64,000 bases of DNA from Paenibacillaceae bacterium (GCA_029256185.1 JAQSYI010000011.1:1-64000); one strand, 5' to 3'. Counted from the stretch's first letter, positions 45,216 to 53,464 are shown. The notes: a model not told the origin generated them from the letters alone. A program made the numbers and translations.

Positions 45216-46925
45216 ATGGATGAGTTGAGTATAACGCTAGACTTGCTGCAGAAGCTGATTCTGGTAGAAAAGGGCACTTGGACCATTCGGTTATGCGGTT
45301 CCGCCGCCACACAAATAAGAGTCATTGCTTGTCCGGAGGATATCTGGGTTAAGGAGCCGCCGGCACTTGCCGACCGGGGCTGGATGCTCACTGCAGCATG
45401 CGGGGAACGGAGAACGGCATACCGGAGCTTGACGGTTGAAATATTTTGTGGAGAGGAACGGGTAATCCAGGAGATCCCTACCAGGATTTTTGGAGAGAAG
45501 GAGCACTTTCTATGCATGGTCACTACCTCCAACTTCCATTGGGGATACAACCCAAGCCGGGTAAAGGAAATTGAGCGTACAGGGGCGCCGCGGCTCCATC
45601 ATGTTTATGGAGATCCGGTCCTGTGTCATGGGCATGCTTATGATTCCTCTGTCTATATGGCGGAAGGGTGCCATCAGCATCTGGCTCCAGTAACGTGGTT
45701 GATTGACGCGGATGTGGCTCATACGGGCGCAGCGCAATTGTCTGAGTGGCATATGGAATACGGGGACGATGTGGGCGTATTGCCTTCCTCCTATTTTCAC
45801 CATAACCCTGTCAATTACAATGTGGACTATACTGTGGAAGATACGGTCAGAATGCTTGATTATCACCGCGAATTTATCAAGCGGGCCATGGCGGGCCAAG
45901 GTTGGCTGATGCACCCTCAGGTTCTGGGAGTGGACCAATGGGTAGGGGGGATCGGCAGCCATTTCCTCCAAGCAGCCAAGCAATTGGATTTTGGCGCCTT
46001 CTGGGGAATTTGCTTTGACCATGAGACCTGCGACAGCAGCATGTACCACGAAGGGGCTCCATGGGATGCCTACAGGCTGAGCGGGTTGAATTTCCGCTAT
46101 CCCTCCGTAGAGGAGGGCGGCCAGTGGGCTTTTGCCTGGACAGCACGGGATTTGGTTAACAGCTTCCTGGAATATCCGGGGGCATCCACCCGCTACAGCA
46201 CGGACCCGGATGATATAGCGGGGGCGGGCATTATGGCGGGCCAGGCAGACTATTGGACCAGGATTCATCAAGGTTTTGTGAATAATGCGCATAATGATTT
46301 CTCCTGCTTCGTGATCCATAATGAAGATCATGATGCACACAAGCAGGCCTCCCAGGATTATATCGCAAACTATCTGGCTCACCTGCCTCAGGGGGTGGTT
46401 GCCTCCACCTTGGAGGAGGTGCGCCAATGGCTGGATCTTCGCTATCCGGCGGGGCAGCATCCGTCGCAGCTGCTGGAGCTGGCTGATCCTCTTACCTGCC
46501 ACGAAGCGGTATCCACTATTCGCCACAAAGGAAATCCGCCCGCCCACTGGGGGCAATCGGAGGGGCATAATCCCTCGGTCCTCTGTTATTACGGCAAGGA
46601 TGCCCGCTGGATGGCCCGCGAGGGGGAACGGGTTCCGGCTCAGTATATTGATTACGGATCTCCGAACGGCTTTCAGGAGACAGGCACAAGCCCCAAAAAG
46701 CCTGTTCCCGTTCTGCTGGATTGGCAGGAGGAGCGAAGATCCGTTGAAGGAAAAGAGGTTCTGACCGTAAGCTTCACATCGGATATCGGTTTTGAACGGT
46801 TGCCCGTCATCTGGTGGGACCGTCCGGAGCTTGTGGGCGACGAAGGAACGGCGCGTACGGCAATCTGCTATCTGGATGTACAGGCCGGCCGGAATCAATG
46901 GACGGTTGCTCTTCGGAAGGAGTAG
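45216..46925 (+). CDS. Uncharacterised 569-residue protein
   Basis: I do not recognise this gene. There is no signal peptide or membrane helix. It is rich in His, Trp and acidic residues in motif-like groups: VLCHGHAYDSSVYMAEGCHQ, LAPVTWLIDADVAHTGAAQL, CFDHETCDSSMYHEGAPWDA and CFVIHNEDHDAHKQA. The alternation of strand- and helix-like segments with clustered His/Asp suggests a metal-dependent TIM-barrel-type enzyme, perhaps acting on polysaccharides. This is inference only. ATG 45216 is directly after AGGGG; TTG 45225 is a plausible alternative start. The gene is single, with its own promoter and terminator. Confidence 0.7.
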   Translation: MDELSITLDLLQKLILVEKGTWTIRLCGSAATQIRVIACPEDIWVKEPPALADRGWMLTAACGERRTAYRSLTVEIFCGEERVIQEIPTRIFGEKEHFLCMVTTSNFHWGYNPSRVKEIERTGAPRLHHVYGDPVLCHGHAYDSSVYMAEGCHQHLAPVTWLIDADVAHTGAAQLSEWHMEYGDDVGVLPSSYFHHNPVNYNVDYTVEDTVRMLDYHREFIKRAMAGQGWLMHPQVLGVDQWVGGIGSHFLQAAKQLDFGAFWGICFDHETCDSSMYHEGAPWDAYRLSGLNFRYPSVEEGGQWAFAWTARDLVNSFLEYPGASTRYSTDPDDIAGAGIMAGQADYWTRIHQGFVNNAHNDFSCFVIHNEDHDAHKQASQDYIANYLAHLPQGVVASTLEEVRQWLDLRYPAGQHPSQLLELADPLTCHEAVSTIRHKGNPPAHWGQSEGHNPSVLCYYGKDARWMAREGERVPAQYIDYGSPNGFQETGTSPKKPVPVLLDWQEERRSVEGKEVLTVSFTSDIGFERLPVIWWDRPELVGDEGTARTAICYLDVQAGRNQWTVALRKE

Positions 46926-46955
46926 GCAGGAGCAAAAAAGAATAAGCCGGCGTAG

Positions 46956-46988
46956 AAAGCGGACCTTTTTTAAGGGTCTGCTTTTTTT
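46956..46988 (+). terminator. Terminator after the 569-residue gene
   Basis: AAAGCGGACC (46956-46965) pairs with GGTCTGCTTT with one G-T pair, followed by a run of T to 46988. Confidence 0.75.
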
Positions 46989-47000
46989 GCATAGCGGTCG

Positions 47001-47069
47001 TTAACATTCCGATTACGCGGTGTTAACATTCAGCGAACATTCAGTTGGCCTTAAACGTATATTCATAAT
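47001..47069 (+). promoter_or_regulatory. Pho-box-like array and promoter of the polyphosphate operon
   Basis: Hexamers spaced exactly 11 bp: TTAACA (47001), ATTACG (47012), TTAACA (47023) and CGAACA (47034). The Bacillus PhoP consensus is TT(A/C/T)A(C/T)A with 11-bp period; two hexamers are perfect and two match at 4 of 6 positions. A -10-like CATAAT lies at 47064-47069. The spacing fits a PhoP-activated promoter. Confidence 0.55.
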
Positions 47070-47169
47070 GAACACTTATGATAGGGACATGAAACAAAGC
47101 AAGCAACCTACAAGGAGCAATAAAGAGGACCAAATAGTATAAACATACAGGAAATGGGGTGTTTTACAG

Positions 47170-47877
47170 ATGAATCTGAAATACAGGCATGAGCTTAAGT
47201 ACATGATCAACTTCCACCAATATTATATGATCCGCCAGCGCCTGAAGGTGCTGATGCAGCCGGACAGGCATGCGGGGCCATCGGGAGAGTATCATATCCG
47301 CAGCTTGTACTTTGATGATATCGGCAATAAGGCATTGGATGAGAAGCAAGCAGGTGTAAGCGACCGGAACAAATACCGGATCCGCATCTACAATCTGGAG
47401 GATAAGGTCATCCACTTTGAAAAGAAGATCAAGCGCAATGAGTTTATTGCCAAGATCAAGGAACCGTTGACGCGGCAGATGACCGACCAGATCGTGGCGG
47501 GGAATGCTGAAGTGCTGAATGTGCCTGAGAAGCCGCTTTTTGCCGAGCTGTATTATGAAATGAAGCATCGGCTGCTGCAGCCCAAGGTGATTGTGGATTA
47601 TATCCGGGAGCCTTATGTTTGCCGCAATGGCAATGTGCGGATTACCTTCGACAAGGATCTGAAGAGCGGATTGAACCAAACGGACCTGTTTGACCCTCAA
47701 TTGAGTGCAGTCAGGGCAATCGATGAGAACTTCATTATTCTTGAGGTGAAATATGATGAGTACCTGCCCGGCTACATTCGGGATGCGCTTCAACTTGAAG
47801 GTTTATTCCGCCAATCTGCTTCCAAATATGTGATATGCCGCAAGTTTATCAAAATGAATCAATGGGAGGACCAATAA
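47170..47877 (+). CDS. VTC-domain polyphosphate polymerase
   Basis: The 235-residue protein matches the VTC domain, the catalytic part of the yeast vacuolar polyphosphate polymerase, which makes polyphosphate from ATP inside a basic tunnel. Characteristic segments are YRHELKYMINFHQYYMIRQR, HIRSLYFDD, KYRIRIYN, HFEKKIKRNEFIAKI and the terminal LEVKYDEYLPGYIRDAL, giving the alternating basic and acidic residues that line the tunnel. No membrane helix is present. It is followed after one base by a DUF4956 membrane protein and then a CotH gene. This trio recurs in Firmicutes. Product and energy donor are inferred from the family. Confidence 0.85.
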   Translation: MNLKYRHELKYMINFHQYYMIRQRLKVLMQPDRHAGPSGEYHIRSLYFDDIGNKALDEKQAGVSDRNKYRIRIYNLEDKVIHFEKKIKRNEFIAKIKEPLTRQMTDQIVAGNAEVLNVPEKPLFAELYYEMKHRLLQPKVIVDYIREPYVCRNGNVRITFDKDLKSGLNQTDLFDPQLSAVRAIDENFIILEVKYDEYLPGYIRDALQLEGLFRQSASKYVICRKFIKMNQWEDQ

Positions 47878-47878
47878 T

Positions 47879-48574
47879 ATGAATTCTTCAACAATTGCAG
47901 CTACCTTCACCGATCTGTTCAAAAATTCCGTAATCGATAATTTTGTGGCCACAGTGGATATTACGAAGGTTTGCCTGACTATGTCCATATCTTTTCTGAT
48001 CGGGTTCTTCATCTACCTGCTGTACAAGCGGATTTTCAGCGGAGTACTGTATTCCAAGAGCTTCAATATCTCTCTGATCGGCATGACGATGGTTACTTCC
48101 ATGGTGATTATCGCGGTCAATTCCAATCTGGTGCTGTCCCTTGGGATGGTAGGGGCATTAAGCATTGTCCGGTTCAGAACTCCCATCAAAGACCCTACTG
48201 ACCTGATCTTCCTGTTCTGGGCCGCAGCGGTAGGGATTGTGACAGGGGCCGGCTTTTATTCTCTGGCTCTGGTCAGCTCGGTTGTGATTGGTCTGGTAAT
48301 GTTCATCTTTATTAAGAAAGCATCGTTCGAAACGCCTTATCTGCTGGTGGTCAACTGCGACGGGGATGATAGCGAGTCCCATGTGGTCAAAGCCGTACAT
48401 GAGCAAGCCAAGCGCTATAATCTGAAGCAAAAGACCGTTTCCCAGGGGAATGTTGAATTGACCTTGGAGGTACGGGTCAAGGAGAAGGAAAGCGGCTTCG
48501 TCAACCGGATTTCCGCTATCAATGGGGTCAAAAACGCGGTTCTAATCAGCTATAGCGGCGATTACGTCTCGTGA
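47879..48574 (+). CDS. DUF4956 membrane protein
   Basis: This integral membrane protein (231 residues) has about four helices: VCLTMSISFLIGFFIYLLYK, LIGMTMVTSMVIIAVNSNLV, LIFLFWAAAVGIVTGAGFYS and ALVSSVVIGLVMFIFIKK. Between the second and third lies a conserved-looking loop, LGMVGALSIVRFRTPIKDPT. A soluble C-terminal domain of about 80 residues follows. GGGAGG sits upstream of ATG 47879, one base after the polymerase stop. The function of DUF4956 is not established; beside a VTC polymerase it may form the membrane partner or channel for the polymer. Confidence 0.85.
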   Translation: MNSSTIAATFTDLFKNSVIDNFVATVDITKVCLTMSISFLIGFFIYLLYKRIFSGVLYSKSFNISLIGMTMVTSMVIIAVNSNLVLSLGMVGALSIVRFRTPIKDPTDLIFLFWAAAVGIVTGAGFYSLALVSSVVIGLVMFIFIKKASFETPYLLVVNCDGDDSESHVVKAVHEQAKRYNLKQKTVSQGNVELTLEVRVKEKESGFVNRISAINGVKNAVLISYSGDYVS

Positions 48575-48590
48575 TGGGCGGTGCTTCCAA

Positions 48591-50564
48591 ATGAAATCCA
48601 AGTCAGCTGTACCGGTTCTTGTGGGAATGTTCACGCTTATGCTGATTGCAGGGCTTATCGGCTATTCTCTCAGGAGCGGGACGACTGCCGCGGCAACCCT
48701 AAATCCGGCTGTTTCCGCTGCTCCAGAGACAATTGCGGAGAATGTCTTTCCCAAGGACAAGGTCATCGATGTGAAAATAACGATAGATGAAGCGGATTTT
48801 CAGGACATGCTGGACAATGCGTCGCTGGAGGAATATAAGACCGCATCCGTGGAATACAACGGAGTTAAGCTGAACAACATCGGCATCCGGACCAAAGGGA
48901 ATCTCTCCTTGCGGAGTGTGGTGCAGATGCCCGACTCCGACCGGTACAGCTTCAAGCTGTCCTTCGATGAATATGTCTCCGATCAAACACTGAACGGAAT
49001 CAGCAAAATCAATCTGAATAATAATTACAGTGACGCTTCATCCATGCGGGAGTTTATGACTTATGAGCTTGCCGAAAAGATGGGCTTGCCCACACCCGGT
49101 TACTCGTATGTGAATGTATATGTCAATGACAAGCTCTGGGGCTTCTACCTCAGTGTGGAGCAAGTGGATGCTGCATATCTGGAGCGGAACTTCGGCAATT
49201 CCTATGGCGCACTCTATAAGGGCGAGATGACAGGCACGGGCAGCGACCTGGCTTGGTTGGGAGAAGATATTACTGCCTATACCGGTCTGGCGCAAAAGTC
49301 CGAATCGTCCAATGAAGATATTCTCATCGATATGCTGAATGAGCTTAACAACGGCACTGACTATGAATCCGTGCTTGATGTAGATAATGTGCTTCAATAT
49401 ATTGCTTTGAATGCAGCGACTGCCAATATGGACAGCTATTTGGGCTCGAATAAGCAGAATTATTATTTATATGAGGATGAGGGAATCTTTTCGATACTGC
49501 CCTGGGATTACAATATGGCTTTTGGCGGCATGGGCGGTGGAATGGGCGGCATGGGCGGAGGTGGAAGCGGTACAAGCGTACTGATTGACGAGCCCACACA
49601 AGGAGCCGTGGCCGAGCGTCCGTTAATCGCCAAGCTGCTTGCAGTGGATACCTATAAAGAGCGGTATCATGAGATTCTTAAGGAAATCGTGGAAGGCTAC
49701 ATGTCGGATGAAAGCTTCGCGCGGCGGGCGGAGGAGATATCGGCAATGATCTCGCCTTATGTGGAGCAGGACCCGCGCCCCTTCTACTCGTACGAAGAGT
49801 ATCAGCAAGGTGTCACCCAACTGGTTACTGTCGCCGCCAATCTAAAGGAGAGCATAACCGGTCAATTGGACGGAACCGTGGCTTCGACCAACAACGGCAA
49901 TGGCTCCGGCGGAGGCATGGGCGGTGGCCGCGGCGGAATGGGAGCCGCAGGAGGAGGTAGGGAAGGCCGCGGTGGTATGGGGGCTGTAGACGGAGGCGTA
50001 GGTGCAGGGATTGGCGCACCCGGTGGTATGGGAGCGGGCGGAATGAGAGGAGGCATGGGAATGCCGGAAAACGGCCAGCAAACGGTGCAAACTCAGAGCA
50101 GCCAAGACGGTCAGCAAGCGGCTCCGGCGCAGAACGGCCAGGGAGCCCAGCAAACGGCCCCGGCGCAGAACGGCCAGGGAGCCCAGCAAGCGGCTCCGGC
50201 GCAGAACGGCCAGGGAGCCCAGCAAGCGGCCCCGGCCCAGAATGGCCAGGGAGCCCAGCAAGCGGCCCCGGCCCAGAATGGCCAGGGAGTCCAGCAAGCG
50301 GCCCCGGCGCAGAACGGCCAGGGAGCCCAGCAAGCGGCCCCGGCCCAGAATGGCCAGACTTTTCCTGCTAATGGGGAGATGCCTGCTTTTGGCGGGGACA
50401 GACAAGGCGGGTTCGGTGGAATGGGCGGAATGGGACAACCGGGTGAACAGCTTACGGCAGCCGCTGCCCAAGGAAGCACAAAAGAGGCTGCGACTTCTGC
50501 AATCTTATGTGCAGTCCTGTTACTTGCTTGCCTGTTTGTAGTATTCTACAAACGGCATCGATAA
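48591..50564 (+). CDS. CotH-like kinase with glycine-rich insert and seven 12-residue repeats
   Basis: This 657-residue protein has an N-terminal signal-anchor (VPVLVGMFTLMLIAGLIGYS) and a CotH kinase domain at about residues 50-400. CotH enzymes of spore formers phosphorylate Ser residues of coat proteins. Family motifs include KLNNIGIRTKGNLSL, INLNNNYSDASSMREFMTYE, GFYLSVEQVD and ILPWDYNMAFGG. A glycine/methionine-rich insert follows the last motif. From about residue 506 there are seven 12-residue repeats of the type GAQQAAPAQNGQ, then a Gly-rich stretch and a C-terminal helix (LCAVLLLACLFVVFYKRHR). The tail looks like an extracytoplasmic spacer between two membrane anchors. Only a weak ribosome binding site precedes ATG 48591. 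Confidence 0.85.
   Translation: MKSKSAVPVLVGMFTLMLIAGLIGYSLRSGTTAAATLNPAVSAAPETIAENVFPKDKVIDVKITIDEADFQDMLDNASLEEYKTASVEYNGVKLNNIGIRTKGNLSLRSVVQMPDSDRYSFKLSFDEYVSDQTLNGISKINLNNNYSDASSMREFMTYELAEKMGLPTPGYSYVNVYVNDKLWGFYLSVEQVDAAYLERNFGNSYGALYKGEMTGTGSDLAWLGEDITAYTGLAQKSESSNEDILIDMLNELNNGTDYESVLDVDNVLQYIALNAATANMDSYLGSNKQNYYLYEDEGIFSILPWDYNMAFGGMGGGMGGMGGGGSGTSVLIDEPTQGAVAERPLIAKLLAVDTYKERYHEILKEIVEGYMSDESFARRAEEISAMISPYVEQDPRPFYSYEEYQQGVTQLVTVAANLKESITGQLDGTVASTNNGNGSGGGMGGGRGGMGAAGGGREGRGGMGAVDGGVGAGIGAPGGMGAGGMRGGMGMPENGQQTVQTQSSQDGQQAAPAQNGQGAQQTAPAQNGQGAQQAAPAQNGQGAQQAAPAQNGQGAQQAAPAQNGQGVQQAAPAQNGQGAQQAAPAQNGQTFPANGEMPAFGGDRQGGFGGMGGMGQPGEQLTAAAAQGSTKEAATSAILCAVLLLACLFVVFYKRHR
50106..50357 (+). 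repeat. Seven 36-bp tandem repeats inside the CotH gene
   Basis: The unit encodes GAQQAAPAQNGQ. The copies differ by a few bases (one Thr, one Val, and an Asp-Gly start in copy 1). The high identity suggests recent expansion by slippage or recombination and possible strain-to-strain length variation. Confidence 0.85.
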
Positions 50565-50577
50565 CCATCACAAATGA

Positions 50578-50610
50578 AGGCTTCTTCTGCACACGCAGGG
50601 GAAGTCTTTT
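50578..50610 (+). terminator. Terminator after the CotH gene
   Basis: GCTTC and CTGC pair with GCAG and GAAGT (one wobble, small internal loop), followed by TTTT. Confidence 0.6.
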
Positions 50611-50673
50611 CGGTGAGCGGACTTAGATTAATCAATTTGATAGCTACAGAGGGCCGGCTGCTCCTGTTATTGG

Positions 50674-50820
50674 CCAACAGCTATCATTGTGATAGCTGTG
50701 GCTCCACCCCAGCTCCACATACCCGCCAACAGCTATCATTGTGACAGCTATAGCCCCACTCCGGCTTCTCATACCCGCCAACAGCAAGCATTGTGATAGC
50801 TATGCCGCGACTCCCAGTTA
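50674..50820. repeat. Three tandem 52-bp units, each with a central palindrome
   Basis: Units start at 50674, 50726 and 50778. Each contains ACAGCTATCA, a TTG centre and TGATAGCTGT or a variant (palindromes at 50677, 50729 and 50781), followed by a C-rich spacer ending ATACCCG in units 1 and 2. The period of 52 bp is five helical turns. The core CCAACAGCTATCA also occurs at 17-29. Confidence 0.8.
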
Positions 50821-50903
50821 ATGGAGGAGGGCTTCGAAATCTCCGCTATATCCTCCCGGTTTTATCTTCCTAAAAAATTAATAAAAAGTAAGCGGATAAA
50901 AAT

Positions 50904-50931
50904 TTGAAATTTACTTTTATTAAGTTATAAT
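50904..50931 (+). promoter_or_regulatory. Probable sigma-A promoter of azoR
   Basis: TTGAAA (50904-50909) and TATAAT (50926-50931) are spaced by 16 bases. The -35 lies inside an inverted repeat, AAAAGTAA with TTACTTTT, which is a candidate repressor site. Confidence 0.6.
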
Positions 50932-50978
50932 AACATGTATGGAACACTAAATTGTATAAAGAAGGGATGTTTTCAGAC

Positions 50979-51614
50979 ATGGCAAGTGTATTGTATATTA
51001 CGGCTCATCCATTTGATCATCAGGCATCGTACAGCATGGCGGTCGGCAAGGAATTTGTTGAAGCTTACAAGGAGTCTCATCCCCAAGACGAAGTCGTTCA
51101 TCTGGATCTGTACAATCTGGTTATCCCCCATATTGATGCCGACGTATTCAGCGGTTGGGGGCAGCTGCGGTCTGGCGCGTCCTTCGATAAGCTGTCTCCC
51201 GGAGAACAGTCCAAGGTCACCCGTTTGAACGAAATCGTGGATCAATACGTAGCTGCAGACAAATATGTATTTGTATCCCCCATGTGGAACTTCTCGTTCC
51301 CGCCGGTGCTGAAGGCGTATATCGACGCCATATGCATCGCCGGTAAAACCTTCAAATATACTGCAGAAGGTCCCGTCGGGCTGCTGAGCGGCAAGAAGGC
51401 GCTGCACATCCAGGCCAGTGGCGGCATCTATTCGGAGGGTCCGGCTGCAGTTGTTGAAAGCGGCCATAGCTATCTGGGCAAGATCATGCAATTTCATGGC
51501 ATAACCTCGTTTGAAGGGATTTTCATCGAAGGGATGGGAGCATTCCCGGATCAGGCGCAGGCCATCAAGGAAAAGGCGATTGCCCGTGCCAAGGAAGCAG
51601 CAGCAACCTTCTGA
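50979..51614 (+). CDS. azoR: FMN-dependent NADH-azoreductase / quinone reductase
   Basis: This flavodoxin-fold enzyme (211 residues, typical) reduces azo compounds and quinones with NADH and protects against quinone and electrophile stress. The N-terminal [20 protein letters not shown] binds the FMN phosphate. [20 protein letters not shown] is the AzoR signature, followed by [20 protein letters not shown] and [15 protein letters not shown]. The frame opens at TTG 50952, but ATG 50979 fits the family N-terminus; AAGGG lies about 12 bases upstream. The inverted repeat at its promoter suggests control by a MarR/DUF24-type repressor, as for azoreductases in Bacillus, but no such gene is nearby. 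Confidence 0.9.
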   Translation: MASVLYITAHPFDHQASYSMAVGKEFVEAYKESHPQDEVVHLDLYNLVIPHIDADVFSGWGQLRSGASFDKLSPGEQSKVTRLNEIVDQYVAADKYVFVSPMWNFSFPPVLKAYIDAICIAGKTFKYTAEGPVGLLSGKKALHIQASGGIYSEGPAAVVESGHSYLGKIMQFHGITSFEGIFIEGMGAFPDQAQAIKEKAIARAKEAAATF

Positions 51615-51783
51615 TCAGATGAACCCTGCATAATCTGATGCACGGATGGAAGCTCTGGCAGTCTCTCCAAAAGGGACTTCTGGAGCTTGCTGTTATTTGC
51701 TGTCCTTCAACCGGCGGGAAGAAAGTTTTTTTTGCGCGGCAGTGATAATAGTTCTCAATTAAGGATATACTGAAAACTATACT

Positions 51784-51818
51784 GGAAAAAGAAAAGAGCA
51801 GCAAGACCCTGCTGCTCT
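51784..51818 (-). terminator. Terminator of the DUF1540 gene
   Basis: A perfect 9-bp stem, AGAGCAGCA (51795-51803) with TGCTGCTCT (51810-51818), and a T-rich tail on the minus strand (complement of 51784-51794). Confidence 0.8.
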
Positions 51819-51829
51819 CCTGCTCGGAA

Positions 51830-51985
51830 TTAGACATTTGGCTCAAAGGTTTTGCAATCTGTTTCCCCGGAATTAGAAGCTTGCTTTTCGCGATGATTGG
51901 ATACATAGATGGAGTTGGCTCTGCATTGATTGCCATTGGCCCAGTACTTGCAGGAGTTTACTTCGCACAATACGTCTTTTGCCAT
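51830..51985 (-). CDS. DUF1540 protein (51 residues)
   Basis: This small Cys-rich protein begins MAKDVLCEVNSCKYWANGNQ and ends DCKTFEPNV. The pattern C-x4-C-x-Y-W-x2-G-N-x-C and the terminal T-D-C-K-T-F are those of DUF1540, which is common in spore-forming Firmicutes and of unknown function. Four Cys could bind a metal. AGGAGGTGA lies 8 bases before ATG 51985 on the minus strand, an excellent site, and the gene has its own terminator. It is probably a single-gene unit. Confidence 0.85.
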   Translation of the reverse strand: MAKDVLCEVNSCKYWANGNQCRANSIYVSNHREKQASNSGETDCKTFEPNV

Positions 51986-52095
51986 GGTATAGTCACCTCC
52001 TCTCCCTATTAGGATGGTCTAGGAGAGGGGTGGCTTATACATGCTTTTTGTTCCAGAAGGAATTTTTTCATTCGTGAATACTCCACCGTATTCCT

Positions 52096-52121
52096 AAAAA
52101 GCCCGCTCCGGCGGGTTTTTT
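52096..52121. terminator. Bidirectional terminator-like hairpin
   Basis: CCCGC-TCCG-GCGGG with A-rich DNA on the left and TTTTTT on the right, so it could terminate in both directions. No gene ends immediately beside it. Confidence 0.6.
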
Positions 52122-52258
52122 GCTTGAAGACAGCACTACGCATTTTCATTTATCCGCGGAGTTTGTATAATGAACCCATTCGGCAAAATACACGGATTGC
52201 ACTGACAAACATTCATTCATCCGTTCTTATGAACGGTTGTCCGATAACAGGAGGATTT

Positions 52259-53464
52259 ATGGAGAAATTAAGGGAGTTGACCATGCAGTTATGCAGGGAA
52301 GGCAAGTTAATCCAGGCTATTCTGAGCAATCCGAGAACCAAATTGCCTGATATGCCGTCTAAGATAAAGGCTAAGCCTGTTCTGGTCAAAGGGGCGACGC
52401 TCATTCAATTAGAACAAACCATCGGCACTAAGGTATTTCACGAAAATGTACCGGCGGAGGAAGCGGGAATCAGGCTGGGGGATTGGATGGCCGGGCATTT
52501 CCGGCAGGGGCTGCTGCAAACCGCGGAAACCGATTTTCAGGTGCTGGTGGATAAGAAGGGGCATGCCTCCATCTTAACCCAAGCGGCTTCCCGTAAGCAG
52601 GCTGCTCCCGTCCACAACCGGAAAAAGCAGTACCTGCTCGAAGAAGGAGTTTCGGTCCCTTTTCTCGTCGAGCTAGGAGTGATGAATGCGCAAGGAAAGG
52701 TGCTTGCTCCCAAGTATGATAAATTCCGGCAGATCAACCGCTATCTTGAGATCATCGACGATATTGCAGAGTATCTGCCCCGGGACCGTGAGCTGACCAT
52801 AATCGATTTTGGCTGCGGCAAATCCTACCTGACCTTTGCGCTGTATCACTATCTGGTTCATGTACGGGGCTTGGCAGTGAAGATTACCGGACTGGATTTG
52901 AAGGAAGATGTCATCACGCGCTGTTCTGCATTGGCTGAGCAATTCGGTTACGAGGGGCTTCGGTTCCGGACGGGGGATATCAGTCTTTATGACGGAGTGA
53001 AGCAGGCGGATATGGTGGTCACTCTTCATGCTTGCGATACAGCTACGGATGCGGCGCTGGAAAAGGCAGTACGCTGGGATGCCCGGGTTATTCTATCCGT
53101 TCCCTGCTGCCAGCACGAGTTGAACCGCCAGGTGAAGAATGAGATTTTATCGCCTATGCTGGACCATGGTTTGATCAAGGAGCGCTTCGCCGCGCTGGCT
53201 ACGGATTCCATCCGGGCGAATCTTCTCGAGCTGGTGGGATACAAAACCCAGTTGCTTGAATTTATCGACATGGAACATACACCCAAGAATATTTTGATCC
53301 GGGCTGTCCGCCAAAACTCCGCCAATCCCAAGCAAAAAGAAAAACTGGCTGCATCCTATCTGGCCTTCAGGCAGTTCATTCAGGCCGAGCCTTATCTGGA
53401 GAATGCCTTGAAGGACATGCTGGAACCCCAGTTTCGGCATGTTCAGAACATGCCCTTGTCTTGA
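52259..53464 (+). CDS. Class I SAM-dependent methyltransferase (Methyltransf_32-like)
   Basis: The 401-residue protein has an N-terminal domain of about 160 residues and a methyltransferase fold from about residue 165. The SAM motif I is TIIDFGCGKSYLTFALYHYL. ITGLDLKEDVITRCSALAEQ is motif II, and MVVTLHACDTATDAALEKAV with ILSVPCCQHELNRQVKNEIL is typical of the Methyltransf_32 family. Substrate not established; RNA or protein is possible. The frame opens at 52124, but ATG 52259 has AGGAGG 6 bases upstream. Its 3-prime end lies in a 48/51-bp tandem duplication shared with the end of the convergent regulator. Confidence 0.85.
   Translation: MEKLRELTMQLCREGKLIQAILSNPRTKLPDMPSKIKAKPVLVKGATLIQLEQTIGTKVFHENVPAEEAGIRLGDWMAGHFRQGLLQTAETDFQVLVDKKGHASILTQAASRKQAAPVHNRKKQYLLEEGVSVPFLVELGVMNAQGKVLAPKYDKFRQINRYLEIIDDIAEYLPRDRELTIIDFGCGKSYLTFALYHYLVHVRGLAVKITGLDLKEDVITRCSALAEQFGYEGLRFRTGDISLYDGVKQADMVVTLHACDTATDAALEKAVRWDARVILSVPCCQHELNRQVKNEILSPMLDHGLIKERFAALATDSIRANLLELVGYKTQLLEFIDMEHTPKNILIRAVRQNSANPKQKEKLAASYLAFRQFIQAEPYLENALKDMLEPQFRHVQNMPLS

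Larger units (their letters stand above)
50611..50978. other. Intergenic region with tandem palindromic repeats and the azoreductase promoter
   Basis: Three 52-bp repeat units lie at 50674-50820. Upstream (50637-50646) is another TTGATAGCTA fragment. A promoter lies at 50904-50931, overlapping an AAAAGTAA...TTACTTTT inverted repeat (about 50884-50919). No gene is seen. Confidence 0.6.
51615..52258. other. Gap containing a DUF1540 gene and terminators
   Basis: The region after azoR holds an imperfect hairpin (about 51648-51693), the minus-strand DUF1540 gene (51830-51985) with its terminator, and a second terminator-like hairpin (52096-52121). The remaining sequence shows no gene; the frame at 52124-52258 lacks a ribosome binding site. 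Confidence 0.6.

Noticed and set aside
45510..46898. Long minus-strand open frame (462 codons) opposite the unrecognised gene
   Set aside because: Because the plus-strand gene is also unknown, both were considered. The plus frame is longer and has a promoter, a nearby ribosome binding site, a terminator and globular-protein composition; the minus frame has none of these.
49842..50471. Minus-strand repetitive frame opposite the CotH repeats
   Set aside because: It reads the tandem repeat in reverse, giving low-complexity sequence without start signals.
51742..51756. Fur-box-like TGATAATAGTTCTCA
   Set aside because: Only 5 of 7 bases match in the second half, and no gene starts downstream in either direction.
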